Assembly (NCBI GenBank): GCA_963971305.1
Contig: OZ020317.1
Span: forward strand, 21,842,001-21,906,000
Direction of reading: 5' to 3'
Source: Arcuatula senhousia
Lineage: Eukaryota > Mollusca > Bivalvia > Mytilida > Mytilidae
DNA: 64,000 nucleotides
This document shows, piece by piece, positions 10,986 to 21,105 of this stretch (position 1 is its first letter; every line of letters begins with the position of its first letter). The notes beneath the pieces are model-generated. The model saw only the letters and a program-made list of their open reading frames with translations, made no database searches and was not told where the DNA came from. The position numbers and the translations under genes were made by a program.

Positions 10986-10993
10986 TATAAAAG
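10986..10993 (+). promoter_or_regulatory. TATA box of leader exon 7
   Basis: TATAAAAG, 55 bp upstream of the ATG at 11041; box and spacing are intact although the exon it serves is broken. Confidence 0.5.
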
Positions 10994-11040
10994 TATATAA
11001 GACTTGAATGTAAAACTTTACGTGAAACTTGCATAGTAAC

Positions 11041-11096
11041 ATGGGACCTGGTTGGCAAGTCGTTCTTTTTCCTTAGTTGTTTGTTAAGATTTTGTG
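11041..11096 (+). pseudogene. Alternative first exon, copy 7 (type B, frameshifted)
   Basis: One extra G directly after the ATG (ATGGGACC against ATGGACC in copies 2 and 3) throws the frame, which stops after 11 codons (MGPGWQVVLFP). The rest of the exon and the donor GTAAGT at 11097 are intact. This is the unit nearest the downstream gene. Apart from the extra G it is a type B cassette, so either it is dead or it acts as a non-coding first exon. Confidence 0.65.
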
Positions 11097-12229
11097 GTAA
11101 GTTAATATTAGTGTCTTGCATTTTAAGAAAAAAAAATCTAAAATTAAGTTTCTAATTTACAGACTTGATGAAGTTTAAGGTTTTTAGTAAAGGTTTTCGC
11201 TGTGTTATAACATCCTTAAACTTTCGGCATTAGTGCCATTTTGATTAGATTTAGATATTTACACCTTTCAAAAAGTTTAGCAGCGCTAGACTTTTTGTGC
11301 TTTTCGATGATTCGAAATAGTTTTTAATTTCATGATTTTTGTCAGTTTTAATTCTTCAATAAATGACTTAAAGGATATGAGTTTTCGGATAAAAGCATAT
11401 TTTTGCGTTGGAAAGCGGAATATAACTCTTCAGAAAATTAAATGCACAATAGGCATTTTTAAATCAAGGATTCCAGCAGTCATTCGTGCTGAGAGTGGAC
11501 ATACTCGAAATTGACTCTTTGACGGTACAGTATCAATTTTTGAATTATGATTTACATTTTCAAGTGCGATTTTACAATTTATTGTTTATTAAAGTTTGGA
11601 GCTTCAGGCGACCATACTTTTCTAAGACCATGTTTATGTACAAAAGCCATATTTTTTGCCATGTCATGTTTTGTAAATAAATATTTTTTTTTGGTTGTTA
11701 CAAACATGTTTGACAGTGCATCTTTTAGTTTCTGAATGTTATTTTGTGTTTCCATGTTTTACATGTTGTCTGTTTTTGTCCCGTTCTTGTTGGTGTTTAC
11801 TCGTTTTGTCTCTGCCCTTTCGGACTTTTGACATTCGGATACCCCATTGGTACCTTTGCTTCTTTCATAAATTTACAAAGACTATCAATTGAATAATGGT
11901 TAAAAAGTGTTTTAAAAATGTATGATTTCAAAAAATCACGGGGTGCTTAACTTTTTTCCAGGTGTATACTTTAATATTAATCTTACGTGATTTTAATTGT
12001 AAGTGAATGTGAATATGTCATGTATTTGCAAGCAGAGGCAATAAAATATACAATTTCTCCTTTCTAAATATACTTTCAGTTTTAGCTTCTTTTATAGCTC
12101 GACGCATCAACGTAAATGCGTTACACAAGTTATTACTCGTGAACATATTTTTACCATATCTTATTTTTTGTTATATTGAATGGTAAATAAAGACTATTTT
12201 AAATGTACTATTTGGACTTGGTTACCGAA

Positions 12230-12480
12230 GGAAGCAAAGAGGCACCAATGGGGCATTCAAGTGTCAAAAGTCCGAAAGGGCAACGACGAAATTGAACGGA
12301 AATCAACAACGCGAACTCAAGTCGTGACAAAAGGTGCTCCAGAAAAGTTAGCGGCTCCTGTCTGATATAGGACACCCGTCGTGTTACTAATTTCCAATTC
12401 AGTGAGTCAAATCCGGTAAAGGAAGACAAAACAAATTTCTACGACAAACTAACATCTGCACGCATTTGAGAGATAGTTGT
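12230..12480 (-). repeat. Dispersed repeat, CTCCGGA / TTTCGGACTTTTGACA family
   Basis: Duplicate of 8855-9130; in reverse complement it carries the TTTCGGACTTTTGACA and TTGATTTCCGTTC motifs. The open frames on both strands here are repeat frames. Confidence 0.6.
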
Positions 12481-12529
12481 TCATTTTCCTTATTTGTTTG
12501 TTAAGATTTGTGGTTATTAAAACTACAAC

Positions 12530-13030
12530 ACAGCTCCAGACAATTAATCTAGCTACGCTTGACGAGCGTTTTGTCTTTTCAAGACCCAGCAGAGGCACTC
12601 TACCCAAAGATTGGAAATGTCAAGCAATACAATGTAGTTGAACATGAAGAGCATAGAACAATAAACAAAAAATGCCGAACTCGAAGCCAAATGATGACTA
12701 AGATGTATGTTTTGGATAGGGTTTTTACATTTTTTTTGAAATTTAAACGGGTATTTTATAGCTTTGATGTGTTCTTCAACACAAGGGTGTTGATACCGGT
12801 GTGGGCTTACCTCGAGGAAATAAAATTCCACAGAAGCGCTTACCATCACGGACGTTCGAAATAAAAAAAATAAAAAATTACAACAAAGCTCTAGACAATA
12901 AATTTAGCTACGCCTGACGTGCGTTTCATCTATGCCAGATTCATCAGAGGCGCTTTATCTCATGAGATTGGAATGGTCGAACAATATATGAATATAAGTA
13001 GCACAGAACAATAAACCAAAAATGCATACG
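12530..13030. repeat. Two copies of the CCTGACG-family repeat
   Basis: Copies at 12530-12660 and 12885-13030 both carry AGCTC[C/T]AGACAAT, a CCTGACG[A/T]GCGTTT core and CAGAGGCGCT or a variant. Between them lie an about 100-aa open frame and a TGTTGATACCGGTG stretch, repeated in diverged form at 13430-13490. No gene is recognised. Confidence 0.55.
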
Positions 13031-14078
13031 AAGCCAATTAATGGCGCAGATCAGGATTCTGGGAAGTGTGATTCATAATTTGAAATGCATCTTGAATTAG
13101 ATTTTGCACATTGAATTGACTACTGGCAACGCGACGGGTGTGCTCTAGCAAGCAGATACTGCTTTCTCTTCCGGAGCACTCTATGAGTTCACTCTCCTCA
13201 CGACTAAAGTTTGCGTTGTTGATTGATATTCAGTAGATTTTATGTTTCCGTGTTTTACATGTTGTCTGTTTTTTGTCCCGTTTTCGTTAATATTTTCTGT
13301 TTCGTCACTGTCCTTTCGGACTTTTGGTACCTCTGCTTCAATCAACCTATGTCTAAAGTAGGTAGAAACCTTAGAGTTTTGACAATTTTAAAATTTAAAG
13401 TGGTAGCTTTGGTGTGATCTTTAAACAAAAGTGTTGATACTGGAGCGGGCTAACTATGGGAATTAAGTCTCCACCAGCAGTGCTAAACGTCACAGATGTT
13501 AGAAAATTACAACAAAGCTCCAGACATTAAATTTAGTCACACCTGACGCGCGTTTTGACTCATCAGAGGCTTGCTACCCAAGGATTGTAAATAAGTATAT
13601 AAGTGGCAAAAATCTTAATATGCAACACTAAGGCCAAAATATCTTGATCGCATGTAATTTACTTTACAACTCTTGTAAACACTGGACTTAATATTTTTTT
13701 GGTGGTGTCATGAGTTCAAGTCTTATTTCAGTATTAATTATTCAAGACGGATTCAGTAGTGCGAATTGTATCTTCTCTAACATTTGCTTTGTACTTGATC
13801 GACTGCAAGGAAAATATATTGAATATAAACGGAATTTCTTAAAATAATTGACACTTTAAGAGTTCAGTAGTAAATTCAATATTTGCTAAGTAAATTGTGT
13901 CCTTTCAGTAGCAAAATATTCTTCCACTAAAGTATTTGATATTTCAACCGGGATAAACGATTTTAAAATATTACCATTGTCCTCTATAAAATAAAAAGAA
14001 AATCCTCATGACATTGTATGGTCTTTAAATGCATATAAGCAATGATCCTTAAGCTTTCAATGACCCTCTTTATTGTAG
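13031..14078. other. Intron part upstream of the FAMeT exon
   Basis: Holds a + oriented CTCCGGA/TTTCGGAC-family repeat at about 13120-13345 and another CCTGACG-family copy at 13510-13620. The rest is AT-rich sequence with nothing recognised. The 37 bp before 14079 contain an in-frame ATG (14042), discussed with the exon. Confidence 0.5.
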
Positions 14079-14558
14079 ATGCTTTTGTTAATGTCACTAC
14101 GATTTACCAAAACCACCTTAACTTACAAGGACAACACTACTTGAAACAGATCGGTGTATTTCCAACCAATGGAGCAGAATTTATTACATTCAAAATAAAA
14201 GGAAAACAAGGCGCTCGACTGTTGCTTTATTCAACGGAAGACACTTCAGTTGCAAGTAGAATATTGTATTACATAAAATTAGGAAATGTAGACAACAAAA
14301 AGTCATACATTCACCATATTACAGAGGAATATCTCGAGGAATTCAAACAAACTGTGTATGAACATGATGGTCCTGAGCTGGATGAAAACTCCTTTAAATC
14401 TTTTTGGATCAGTTGGATTGATGGGACGATAAAAGTGGGACGAGGTGAAGTTTACAACGAGAACATGTTTATGTCGTACACAGACGCATGTCCATTTAGG
14501 GTGATGGATATTGGCATCACAGGAGGCATATTTTTACAATGGTTATTCCCGATACTAG
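14079..14558 (+). CDS. FAMeT (Methyltransf_FA)-domain exon of a secreted protein
   Basis: This 160-codon exon sits between an acceptor (CTCTTTATTGTAG) and a donor (GTAAGT at 14559), with phase-1 introns on both sides, as is usual for shuffled extracellular modules. The protein has the features of the farnesoic acid O-methyltransferase-like domain: a TFKIKG strand, an YYIKLGN strand, FWISWIDGTIKVGRGE near the end, and the closing VMDIGITGG. Despite the family name, such domains in invertebrates are mostly found in secreted or surface proteins and a methyltransferase activity cannot be assumed. An in-frame ATG at 14042 would give MILKLSMTLFIVDAFVNV, itself leader-like. I prefer splicing from the leader cassettes because a TATA-like word is too close to that ATG. 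Predicted total 263 aa with copies 1, 2 or 4-6. Confidence 0.8.
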
Positions 14559-14632
14559 GTAAGTGGATCTCTTTTATATACCGAAAACCCATTCTTATAA
14601 CTCTAATTACAAGTTCGCTATAAGCAAACGGT

Positions 14633-14972
14633 TAATTCCTAAAATTATACGAAACTTACCTTGGTTAAGTTTAAGTGTAATTGGGATTCTATGTAGTCAA
14701 AGAATCACTGGAGGGCTAAAATGAGATAGTGCTACGCATGTACAACCTTCAGCTTTCAAAACTAAATTTTCCATTGTGGAAAATAAACAACGTAATAGCA
14801 ACATGTATAAATAAATACTATTTATTGCAGATGGGTGGGAGGGAGGCATTTTAGCCCTCCAGTGATTATATGACTACATAGAATCCAAATTACACTTCAA
14901 CTTAACCAAGGTAAGTTTCGTATAATTTTAGGAATTCTATTACGTCATTATCACTTCCGTTCTAAAATGAGA
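14633..14972. repeat. DIRS 3' terminal region with hairpin and split inverted matches
   Basis: AATTCCTAAAATTATACG at 14634 onward is matched by its reverse complement at about 14916-14935, and the pairing extends over about 90 bp per arm around a loop of about 115 bp. CTACGCATGTACAACCTTCA in the loop side and TTATCACTTCCGTTCTAAAA at about 14945-14965 each recur inverted at 19357-19421. This is the terminal/internal complementary region of the element. Confidence 0.75.
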
Positions 14973-14982
14973 CTTCAAAGCC

Positions 14983-16008
14983 TCACAAATGGAAAATTTT
15001 TCTAATTAAGAGAACAGTAAAACTTACCAAGATTACTTTTTTCTTGAAAATACCATGGGCAAACATGTCTTCTGTTACTATTTCTTTCTTATAGAATTTA
15101 GCAAATGTTTTACTGTTGCTCCATCCTGCCTTGTCTAAAATCTTTTCCAAAGGAAAATAATTGGCTTTTGCTTTAGAAGTAACTGCGGCTCTTACACTGT
15201 GAGCTCCAAACTTAGAAATATCAATTCCTGATCTTAGTAAGACTACTTTAATCCACCTAGCAATTGTGTCTTTGGTAACCTCTTTATACGGCTTAACATA
15301 ACTTAACAACAGTTTCGATTTTGTGCCTCTGAATAAATGTGAACGTTTTAAATACTCTTTAAGAACAGTATAAATACATAACCGTCTATCTGGCGGATAT
15401 GCCCTCATATGTACAAATGCGCCTCTAAACCCTGGACGACTTTGTTTAATCAATCCCGCATATTGAAAAATAAACTGTGAACTGTTTTTATGTACACTAT
15501 TTACATCTAGTAAATGAATCGATTGAGTTCAGGCAGCTCCAGTAAGCGCTATTAACATAGTTAATTTTAGTGTCAAGTCTTTTAAACTTAAACTACGAAC
15601 TGGAGACATAACTCTTAATGTCTTCAAGACCTTCTCTACATCCCAAACTTCTGTGTAACGAGGCATTGAAGGTCTTAGATTAAAAACACCACGCATAAAT
15701 CTAATTACTAAAGGATTTCTCCCAATCAAATTTCCATCTACTTTAATATTCAATGCTGACAAAGCTCCTCATGCTGTATTCAGCGAACTATAGCCTAAAC
15801 CTTCTTTATAAAGAAATGTTAAATAATCTAAAATTTGTTTTAAAGATGGTTGAACCGGATCAATCTCTCTTTGGTCACAATACTGTAGCCATCGCTTAAT
15901 GCTCGAGCTGTATTGCTTTTTAGTTCCGTATTTCCATGATGACATGAGTATATCGGTTGTTGATTTTGAAAAGCCTTGATCTCTGAAATGTCTCCGGACA
16001 CTCGACAT
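14983..16008 (-). pseudogene. DIRS tyrosine recombinase (two internal stops)
   Basis: Three consecutive frame segments in one frame (16008-15769, 15762-15529, 15453-14983) make up a recombinase of about 340 codons. The N-terminal part contains SSWKYGTKKQYSSSIKRW, typical of the DIRS core-binding domain. The C-terminal part has GAHSVRAA, matching the H-x-x-R box, and TFAKFYKK with the candidate nucleophile Tyr; an upstream R in FNLRPSMPRYTEVWD lies where the first catalytic Arg is usually found. The stops at 15769-15771 and 15529-15531 are both TGA. The enzyme would catalyse integration of a circular DNA intermediate; here it is dead unless the stops are read through. Confidence 0.85.
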
Positions 16009-17086
16009 GCCACAAGGATCAGATTGTCTTTCAACGGATGAAGAGTTTCTTTTCCTGGCAAGTATATGAGTTTATCTACTCTCGGTAACAACAACGGAAT
16101 GTCTACTAGCATCTGCATTAAAGGAGTAAACCACGGTTGAGTTGGCCAAAGAGGGATTATTACGATTCCTTTCGCTCTGTCCATTTGCAACTTCTGAACG
16201 CAAGAACTCAACAGACTGAAAGGAGGAAATAAATAATTTAAATTGAATTTCCCCCAATTCAACAATAAAGCATTTATGTGCAAGGAAAATGGATCTGGTT
16301 CCCATGAACAATAACATTTTATCTGATTATCTAACCTTCATGCAAATAAATCAATACTTGGCTTACCAAATTTATCGATTAATAATTTAAAAAAAAATTC
16401 ATTTAATTTCCATTCTAACTTTTCATCAACATTTCTAGATTGATAATCAGCTTCATTTATTTTGCCTGGAAAATGGAAACAAGAGATCCAAATTCCATTT
16501 TTAATGCACCATTTCCAAATTCTTTCGGCTAAAACATTGCAGTTTTCTGATTTACAACCACCCATATTATTCAGATATGCTACTGCTGTTGTGTTATCTT
16601 AACATGTTTGTTTTGAACCTCAGTGCAAAATGATCTCAATGAATACAAAATAGCCAGCATTTCTAGATAATTAATATGATTTTTTCTCTCATCTTTGGAC
16701 CATTGTCCACCTGTACTCTGGTCATTAAATTTACAACCCCATCCTTTAGTAGAAGCATCTGTTTGTAAAGTTATTTCTGGATTTCCCCTAGAAATAACTC
16801 TTTTTGCAGTTGAAATATTATCAATACACCACAGTAAATCTTGTTTCATTTCATCTGAAACAATCATCAATGCATCAAAATTTCCTCTAGAAACTCTCAA
16901 TGCCTCAATTTTTTCTTTTTCTAAATTCCGATAGAACAGTCTACCATAATCAACTGCAGAAAAACTTGAAACGATAAGCCCAATTACTCTAGATACTTCT
17001 CTTATTGTTGCTCTTTGGACATACCAAAGATTTTTACATTCAGTTAACAAAGTTTGTTGTTTATCTTTTGGAAGTGTCACAATCAT
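15840..17086 (-). pseudogene. DIRS RNase H and connection/C-terminal region (frameshift, stop)
   Basis: The frame from 17086 has IDS-type link sequence, then the RNase H signature: LQTDASTKGWG (Asp), NYLEMLAILYSL (Glu), and a third Asp in DNTTAVAYLNN. That last motif lies in a different frame from about 16605, so a 1-nt-type frameshift sits just after KHVK. The frame continues with FPGKINEADYQSRN and SIDLFA, a TGA at 16338-16340, then CYCSWEPDPF down to 15840. The tail LVACRVSGD overlaps the recombinase start at 16008 by about 170 bp in another frame, an overlap known from DIRS elements. Confidence 0.82.
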
Positions 17087-17119
17087 TTTCTCAGAATCTA
17101 TAAAATTACCTAGAAATGC

Positions 17120-17836
17120 TTACTGTTTTGTTGGCTGAAATACAGATTTATCTTCATGAATAATAAAACCTAGATTTTCTATCAAACCAACTGTATCTTG
17201 TAAATTTGTTTTACATTCTTCAAATGAGTCACCACAAAGCAAACTGTCATCAATATAACCAATATTAACATGGCCCATGGTTCTTAATTTCGCATAAACA
17301 GGTTTCATTAATTTTGTGAATAATCTAGGTGCAGAAGCTAAACCATTAGGTAAACAGGTATATTGGAAAATTTTATCTCCCCGTCTAAAACATAAATATT
17401 TTTGATGGTCTTCTGAAATTGAAACACTATAATATGCATGACGTAAATCAACAGATGCCATAAAGGAGTTTTCTTTAATTAATAAAACAGATTTTTCAAA
17501 TGAATCCATTTTAAAATGATGGTAAACAATACTCTCATTTAGTTGTTTTAAGTTTAATATCATTTGATATTCACCATTTTTCTTTGGCCTGACAAAAATA
17601 GGTGAAACAAACATATCATTTTGAAAAGAAACTTCCTTTATGACACCTTTTTGTAACAAGTTTTGAACTTCATTATCAATTTTATGTGTTTCAACTTCAT
17701 TAAACTGAATCTTGCAAGAAAATTTTTCGTGAACTGGCGGTAAAGAATCAACAAATTCAAGATGACAGTGCTCCACAATATCCAAAATTTGTGGATCATT
17801 AGTCAACAATTTCCACTGAGAGATAAAATTTTTCAA
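17120..17836 (-). pseudogene. DIRS reverse transcriptase domain
   Basis: A 238-codon frame with recognisable RT blocks in order: LTNDPQILDIVEHC near the start, VSPIFVRPKKNGEYQMILNL, ASVDLRHAYYSVSIS (first catalytic Asp), LCFRRGDKIFQYTCLPNGLA, and IGYIDDSLLCG (the YxDD box). The RT itself has all motifs and no internal stop. A TAA at 17120-17122 separates it from the RNase H frame, which starts in the same reading frame downstream. Preceded by the Gag-like frame with no protease between. Confidence 0.88.
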
Positions 17837-17883
17837 TCTACCTGCTTGAAAACTACAACCAACCTCATTTCTTTTTTCCTTTT

Positions 17884-19110
17884 CTAATTGTTCCTGGCAC
17901 CGCCCCTCCTTGGGAGGTTTTTTGGCCCATTCTTGTCATCTCTATCAGAGCGTGAAACCATTGACGTGTTGTAGTGGCTGTAGCCTCCTCTACCACGAGG
18001 TCTACCTCTTTCACCTCTGCTATATCGACCTCTATAAGTACCTCTATAAGTACGGCCTCTACCACTCCTAATGCGGCCCCCTAATTTATTACATGTTTCA
18101 ATCTCTTTTGCCTCTTTGGAAACATCGTCACCAAACAAAAAGTTAGTAAATGGCAGAGCATGGGCACACAGGTGAATAAATCTAAACTTAGATCAGGTTT
18201 AATCAAGTCTCTACGTACCATATTTATCTGACGATTCCCATGCCCCAAAAGAGCCAAAACATCATTACAAGAATCAATAAATTCACCTACATCTTTATCT
18301 TTACTCTGTGACTCTTTCTTAGCCATACTATCTACTACTTTAGCCAAAACAGTTGCTGCTTTAATTAATGATTTCTCACAATTTTGCAATTTCTTATCAT
18401 CAATCTGAGTGGATGGTGACATAAGATTCCATACAAGGTGGTTTGTCTTAACCAAAGACAGACCTTCACAGTTTTCAGGTCTAGCAGTAGATTCATGTTT
18501 TACAAGGTCTAAATATTGTTCATCATCCATGCCATTACGGAATAAATCAGTAATGTTCTCAGCCAAAGTTTCATCTATTTTCTTTGAACAAACCTCTTTT
18601 ATCTTAAATCTCTTTGACATGGAGGAAAACCTACTCTGACCATTGGCACTACCTTCATCAACATCATCTGCCTTTCTCTTATTAGACTCATTACCATGAG
18701 ATGATTCAACATCATACTCATCATATTCTTGTTCATCATACTCCTCTCCTTCATTGTAAAAATCATTTTCAATGTCATTTATTTTGTTAGTTAAAGTGTC
18801 AATTCTACTATTTTGTTCCACCTGAGTATTTTTTTATCTGAGTCAACATATTCATAATTTGGTCATTCTGACTGCTATCTCTAATAGTGGAAGGTTTATC
18901 TTTGTTAAGAGGGGAGTTTGAACCCTGTGAAGATTTTATCCTAGATGTACGAGTCTTAACAGACGACTTCGTACTTTGTAATTTTGACAGACTCTCGTCT
19001 TTGTCTGTTTTACCAACAACCTCGTTGTCTTCTAGCAAATAGTCTAACGACTCATCATCTTTTTGTTTATCATTTGGTCTGCTTTTAACAGATACCATCT
19101 TCTCTGCCAT
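17884..19110 (-). pseudogene. DIRS Gag-like protein (two frameshifts)
   Basis: Three overlapping frames make up one protein. The N-terminal part (19110-about 18835) is Ser/Lys/Asp-rich. The middle (18821-about 18170) has an acidic stretch (YDEQEYDEYD), a basic KRKADD patch and a predicted helical region. The C-terminal part (18138-17884) is Arg/Gly-rich with RGRTYRGTYRGRYSRG-type repeats, a likely nucleic-acid-binding tail. The first frame change falls at an A7 run (about 18828-18834), the second near 18165. I see no zinc knuckle. Assigned by position and composition, not by a domain. Confidence 0.7.
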
Positions 19111-19335
19111 GATTTCTCGTGCAAAATAACGATTTACGGCAGTAATATCAAATTTACGACAGATGTAGTAAAATTGTCGTAAAATGTAAACAAAATTGTT
19201 ACAACGTAACTTTATTTTTTAATTATATCAATATTAAAGCCAACCTCGTTGACTATTAAATAAATATTGTCAAATAAATTGACAAAGTGGCTGCTAATGG
19301 TTGTAAAATACAACAAGTTCGATACACGTCCGTCC

Positions 19336-19421
19336 AGTTTGAAAGATGCAAGCACACTGAAGGTTGTACATGCGTAGCACTATCTCATTTTAGAACGGAA
19401 GTGATAATGACGTAATAGAAC
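19336..19421. repeat. DIRS 5' terminal inverted repeat
   Basis: CTGAAGGTTGTACATGCGTA and the stretch ending GATAATGACGTAATAGAA match, inverted, two separate segments at the other end of the element (14716-14762 and 14934-14972). Confidence 0.75.
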
Positions 19422-20079
19422 CCTGATTTACTAGAAACAAATGTACAAACTCTATCAAATGAACCTGGGAAAACCTGTACCTTTCTGCCCGATTCCTATA
19501 AACGTGAATTTTGATAATTCTTTAACGTGACTAACTGAATAAGACTTCTGTTATTCAACTTTCCTGTCAACATCTTGCCCTTTCTCCTTGTGTTTTGACT
19601 CCAAATCTTATCCCATTTGTCAAATTCATACAATTATGTTTATCCTTCAATTTGGAATTTTCTGGTATTGTAACTCACGATTGGTTTATTCGAGATGTAC
19701 ATTCAATCACCCACTAATTCTAAAAATCAGTAGATTTAAAAGGTTGTTGTATAATTTATTGCCCTGTTAAGCCAGTAAAATTTGATTTTTAGGGGGAGGG
19801 GCGCTTTGCCACTTCTTGATTTCCTCACATATGAAACATTCAATACACATGTCTAGCGGTATCGACTTGTAAATGTAGCATTTTACTGAGACCGCTTAAA
19901 CGGTAAGGAGGACTCGTTCTATACTTACAATAACGTGTAAGAATTAGCTTTTTGAATACAAATTTCCATTTTTTTGCTTTCACGAACAAATATTGCGCAG
20001 AGCTGTAGCAAAACCAGCTTTGTCCAGTTTATCGACCGCAATCTTTATTCCATCGCACAATGCGGGTTTATCTGCCTAT

Positions 20080-20225
20080 AATTATCCAAATGCAACAAAG
20101 ATCCTGACAATAAATTTGATGCGCGTTTTGTTTATTCAAGACACATCAGAGGTGTTCTACTGCAATATTGAAACTGACATATAGGTATGAATCTGAAAAG
20201 CGTAGTACAATAAAACAAAAAAAGA
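20080..20225. repeat. CCTGACG-family repeat copy, diverged
   Basis: Shows AACAAAGATCCTGACAATAA, GATGCGCGTTTTGT, AAGACACATCAGAGGTGTTC and CGTAGTACAATAAA in family order; the core CCTGACG part is partly lost. Confidence 0.5.
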
Positions 20226-21105
20226 TGATAAACTGGGCAAAAAGATCAACCTATGTCTTAGGGAGGAAGTACCTAAAGGATTTTACAATTATTAAATTTA
20301 AAACATATAACTTTTCTAACTATCAGGATGTCGTAACTTTCACATGCCATAGCTTTCTAAAACATGCACTAAGGCGGTATGGTACAGTGGTATAACACTG
20401 AGCAACTTTTCTGAGCATGTTACCAAATTTAAGCAAAGGCAAACACATTGCTGTTTAACTGTGCGAATATTGTTACTATGATAAATTATGAGGAAAAAAA
20501 GTTTAAAACAAAACATAACTGTTATATTCATTTTATAACATTTCCCGTACTTTTTTCAAGGGAGATAATTTGTTTGAAATGTGAAGGGAAAATTCTGTTT
20601 TTCCAATTTATTTTTAGAAAATGAACGGTGACCCCATATTTTATACCTTAATTTCAAAGAACTAAACAAAATTGATGTTAACAAAAATAGATTGACAAAA
20701 TATAAAAAAATCTATCCCGTGAAATTAGAAAAAAATAATATAAAACATTTTCCCCTATATAATCTATATAAAAATAGTCAAACTTGAACTGTTTTTGATC
20801 AATTTTTCACCAAAATTATGTAATTAAGCACGGTGACTATTCATTTTATTTTATTTTTCAAACATATGCACTTAGATACTTCTTATGACAAAATTTAAGA
20901 AAAGTCTATCCGACCGTTTTTTTACTATTGTACTATCTTAAAAACACACTAAAGTTTACACGTAGTCAGTGTTAAAGTGATAGGTATGCTCTATAAACAA
21001 ACAAATAAATAACAAATCATAAAACATAATGGATATGATGTGCTACGGGTCTAAAATAAGTTAAGGGCTTAATCATGGTGGTGCATGACTATTTGTTTTT
21101 TTTAG

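Larger units (their letters stand above)
10310..11110 (+). repeat. Promoter/leader-exon tandem array 2 (4 units)
   Basis: ATGs lie at 10420, 10638, 10855 and 11041, giving spacings of 218, 217 and 186 bp. The longer spacing comes from an extra AAGATAAGATATAAGATACA stretch in the spacer of two units. Unit order by leader type is A-A-A-B against A-B-B in array 1, so the arrays expanded differently after the larger duplication. Confidence 0.8.
9285..12655 (+). repeat. Tandem segmental duplication, copy 2
   Basis: Second copy of the unit at 2285-9284, lacking the 3.9-kb block (direct junction at 11580/11581). It holds four leader-exon cassettes instead of three. A conserved 60-codon open frame (11332-11514 versus 4052-4234) differs at five bases, all amino-acid changing, so it does not look like a maintained gene. 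Confidence 0.85.
14633..19421 (-). mobile_element. DIRS-type tyrosine-recombinase retrotransposon (decayed)
   Basis: On the minus strand the order is Gag-like, reverse transcriptase, RNase H and tyrosine recombinase, the DIRS layout; no integrase or protease is visible. The 5' (right) end at 19336-19421 is matched in inverted orientation by two separate stretches at the other end: 14716-14762 matches 19336-19395, and 14934-14972 matches 19384-19421. A further hairpin pairs 14636-14732 with 14848-14936. Split inverted matches of this kind recall the terminal repeats plus internal complementary region of DIRS elements. Coding parts carry stops and frameshifts, so the copy is inactive. Outer boundaries are approximate, and no target duplication is expected for this class. 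Confidence 0.85.
14559..21105 (+). other. Intron between FAMeT and PAN-like exons
   Basis: The intron runs from GTAAGT at 14559 to TTTTTTTTAG at 21097-21105. It holds the antisense DIRS-type element (14633-19421). The rest, 19422-21105, contains a CCTGACG-family repeat copy (20080-20225) and AT-rich sequence with small open frames but nothing recognisable. Confidence 0.75.

Noticed and set aside
12559..12864. 101- and 98-codon frames on opposite strands
   Set aside because: They overlie CCTGACG-family repeat sequence; mirrored open frames in repeats without domain or splice context.
14042..14078. ATG at 14042 as the true start of the FAMeT gene
   Set aside because: The frame gives a leader-like sequence, so it is not impossible. 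But the same bases form a good acceptor (CTCTTTATTGTAG), the upstream TATA-like word is only about 10 bp away, and the phase matches the leader cassettes exactly.
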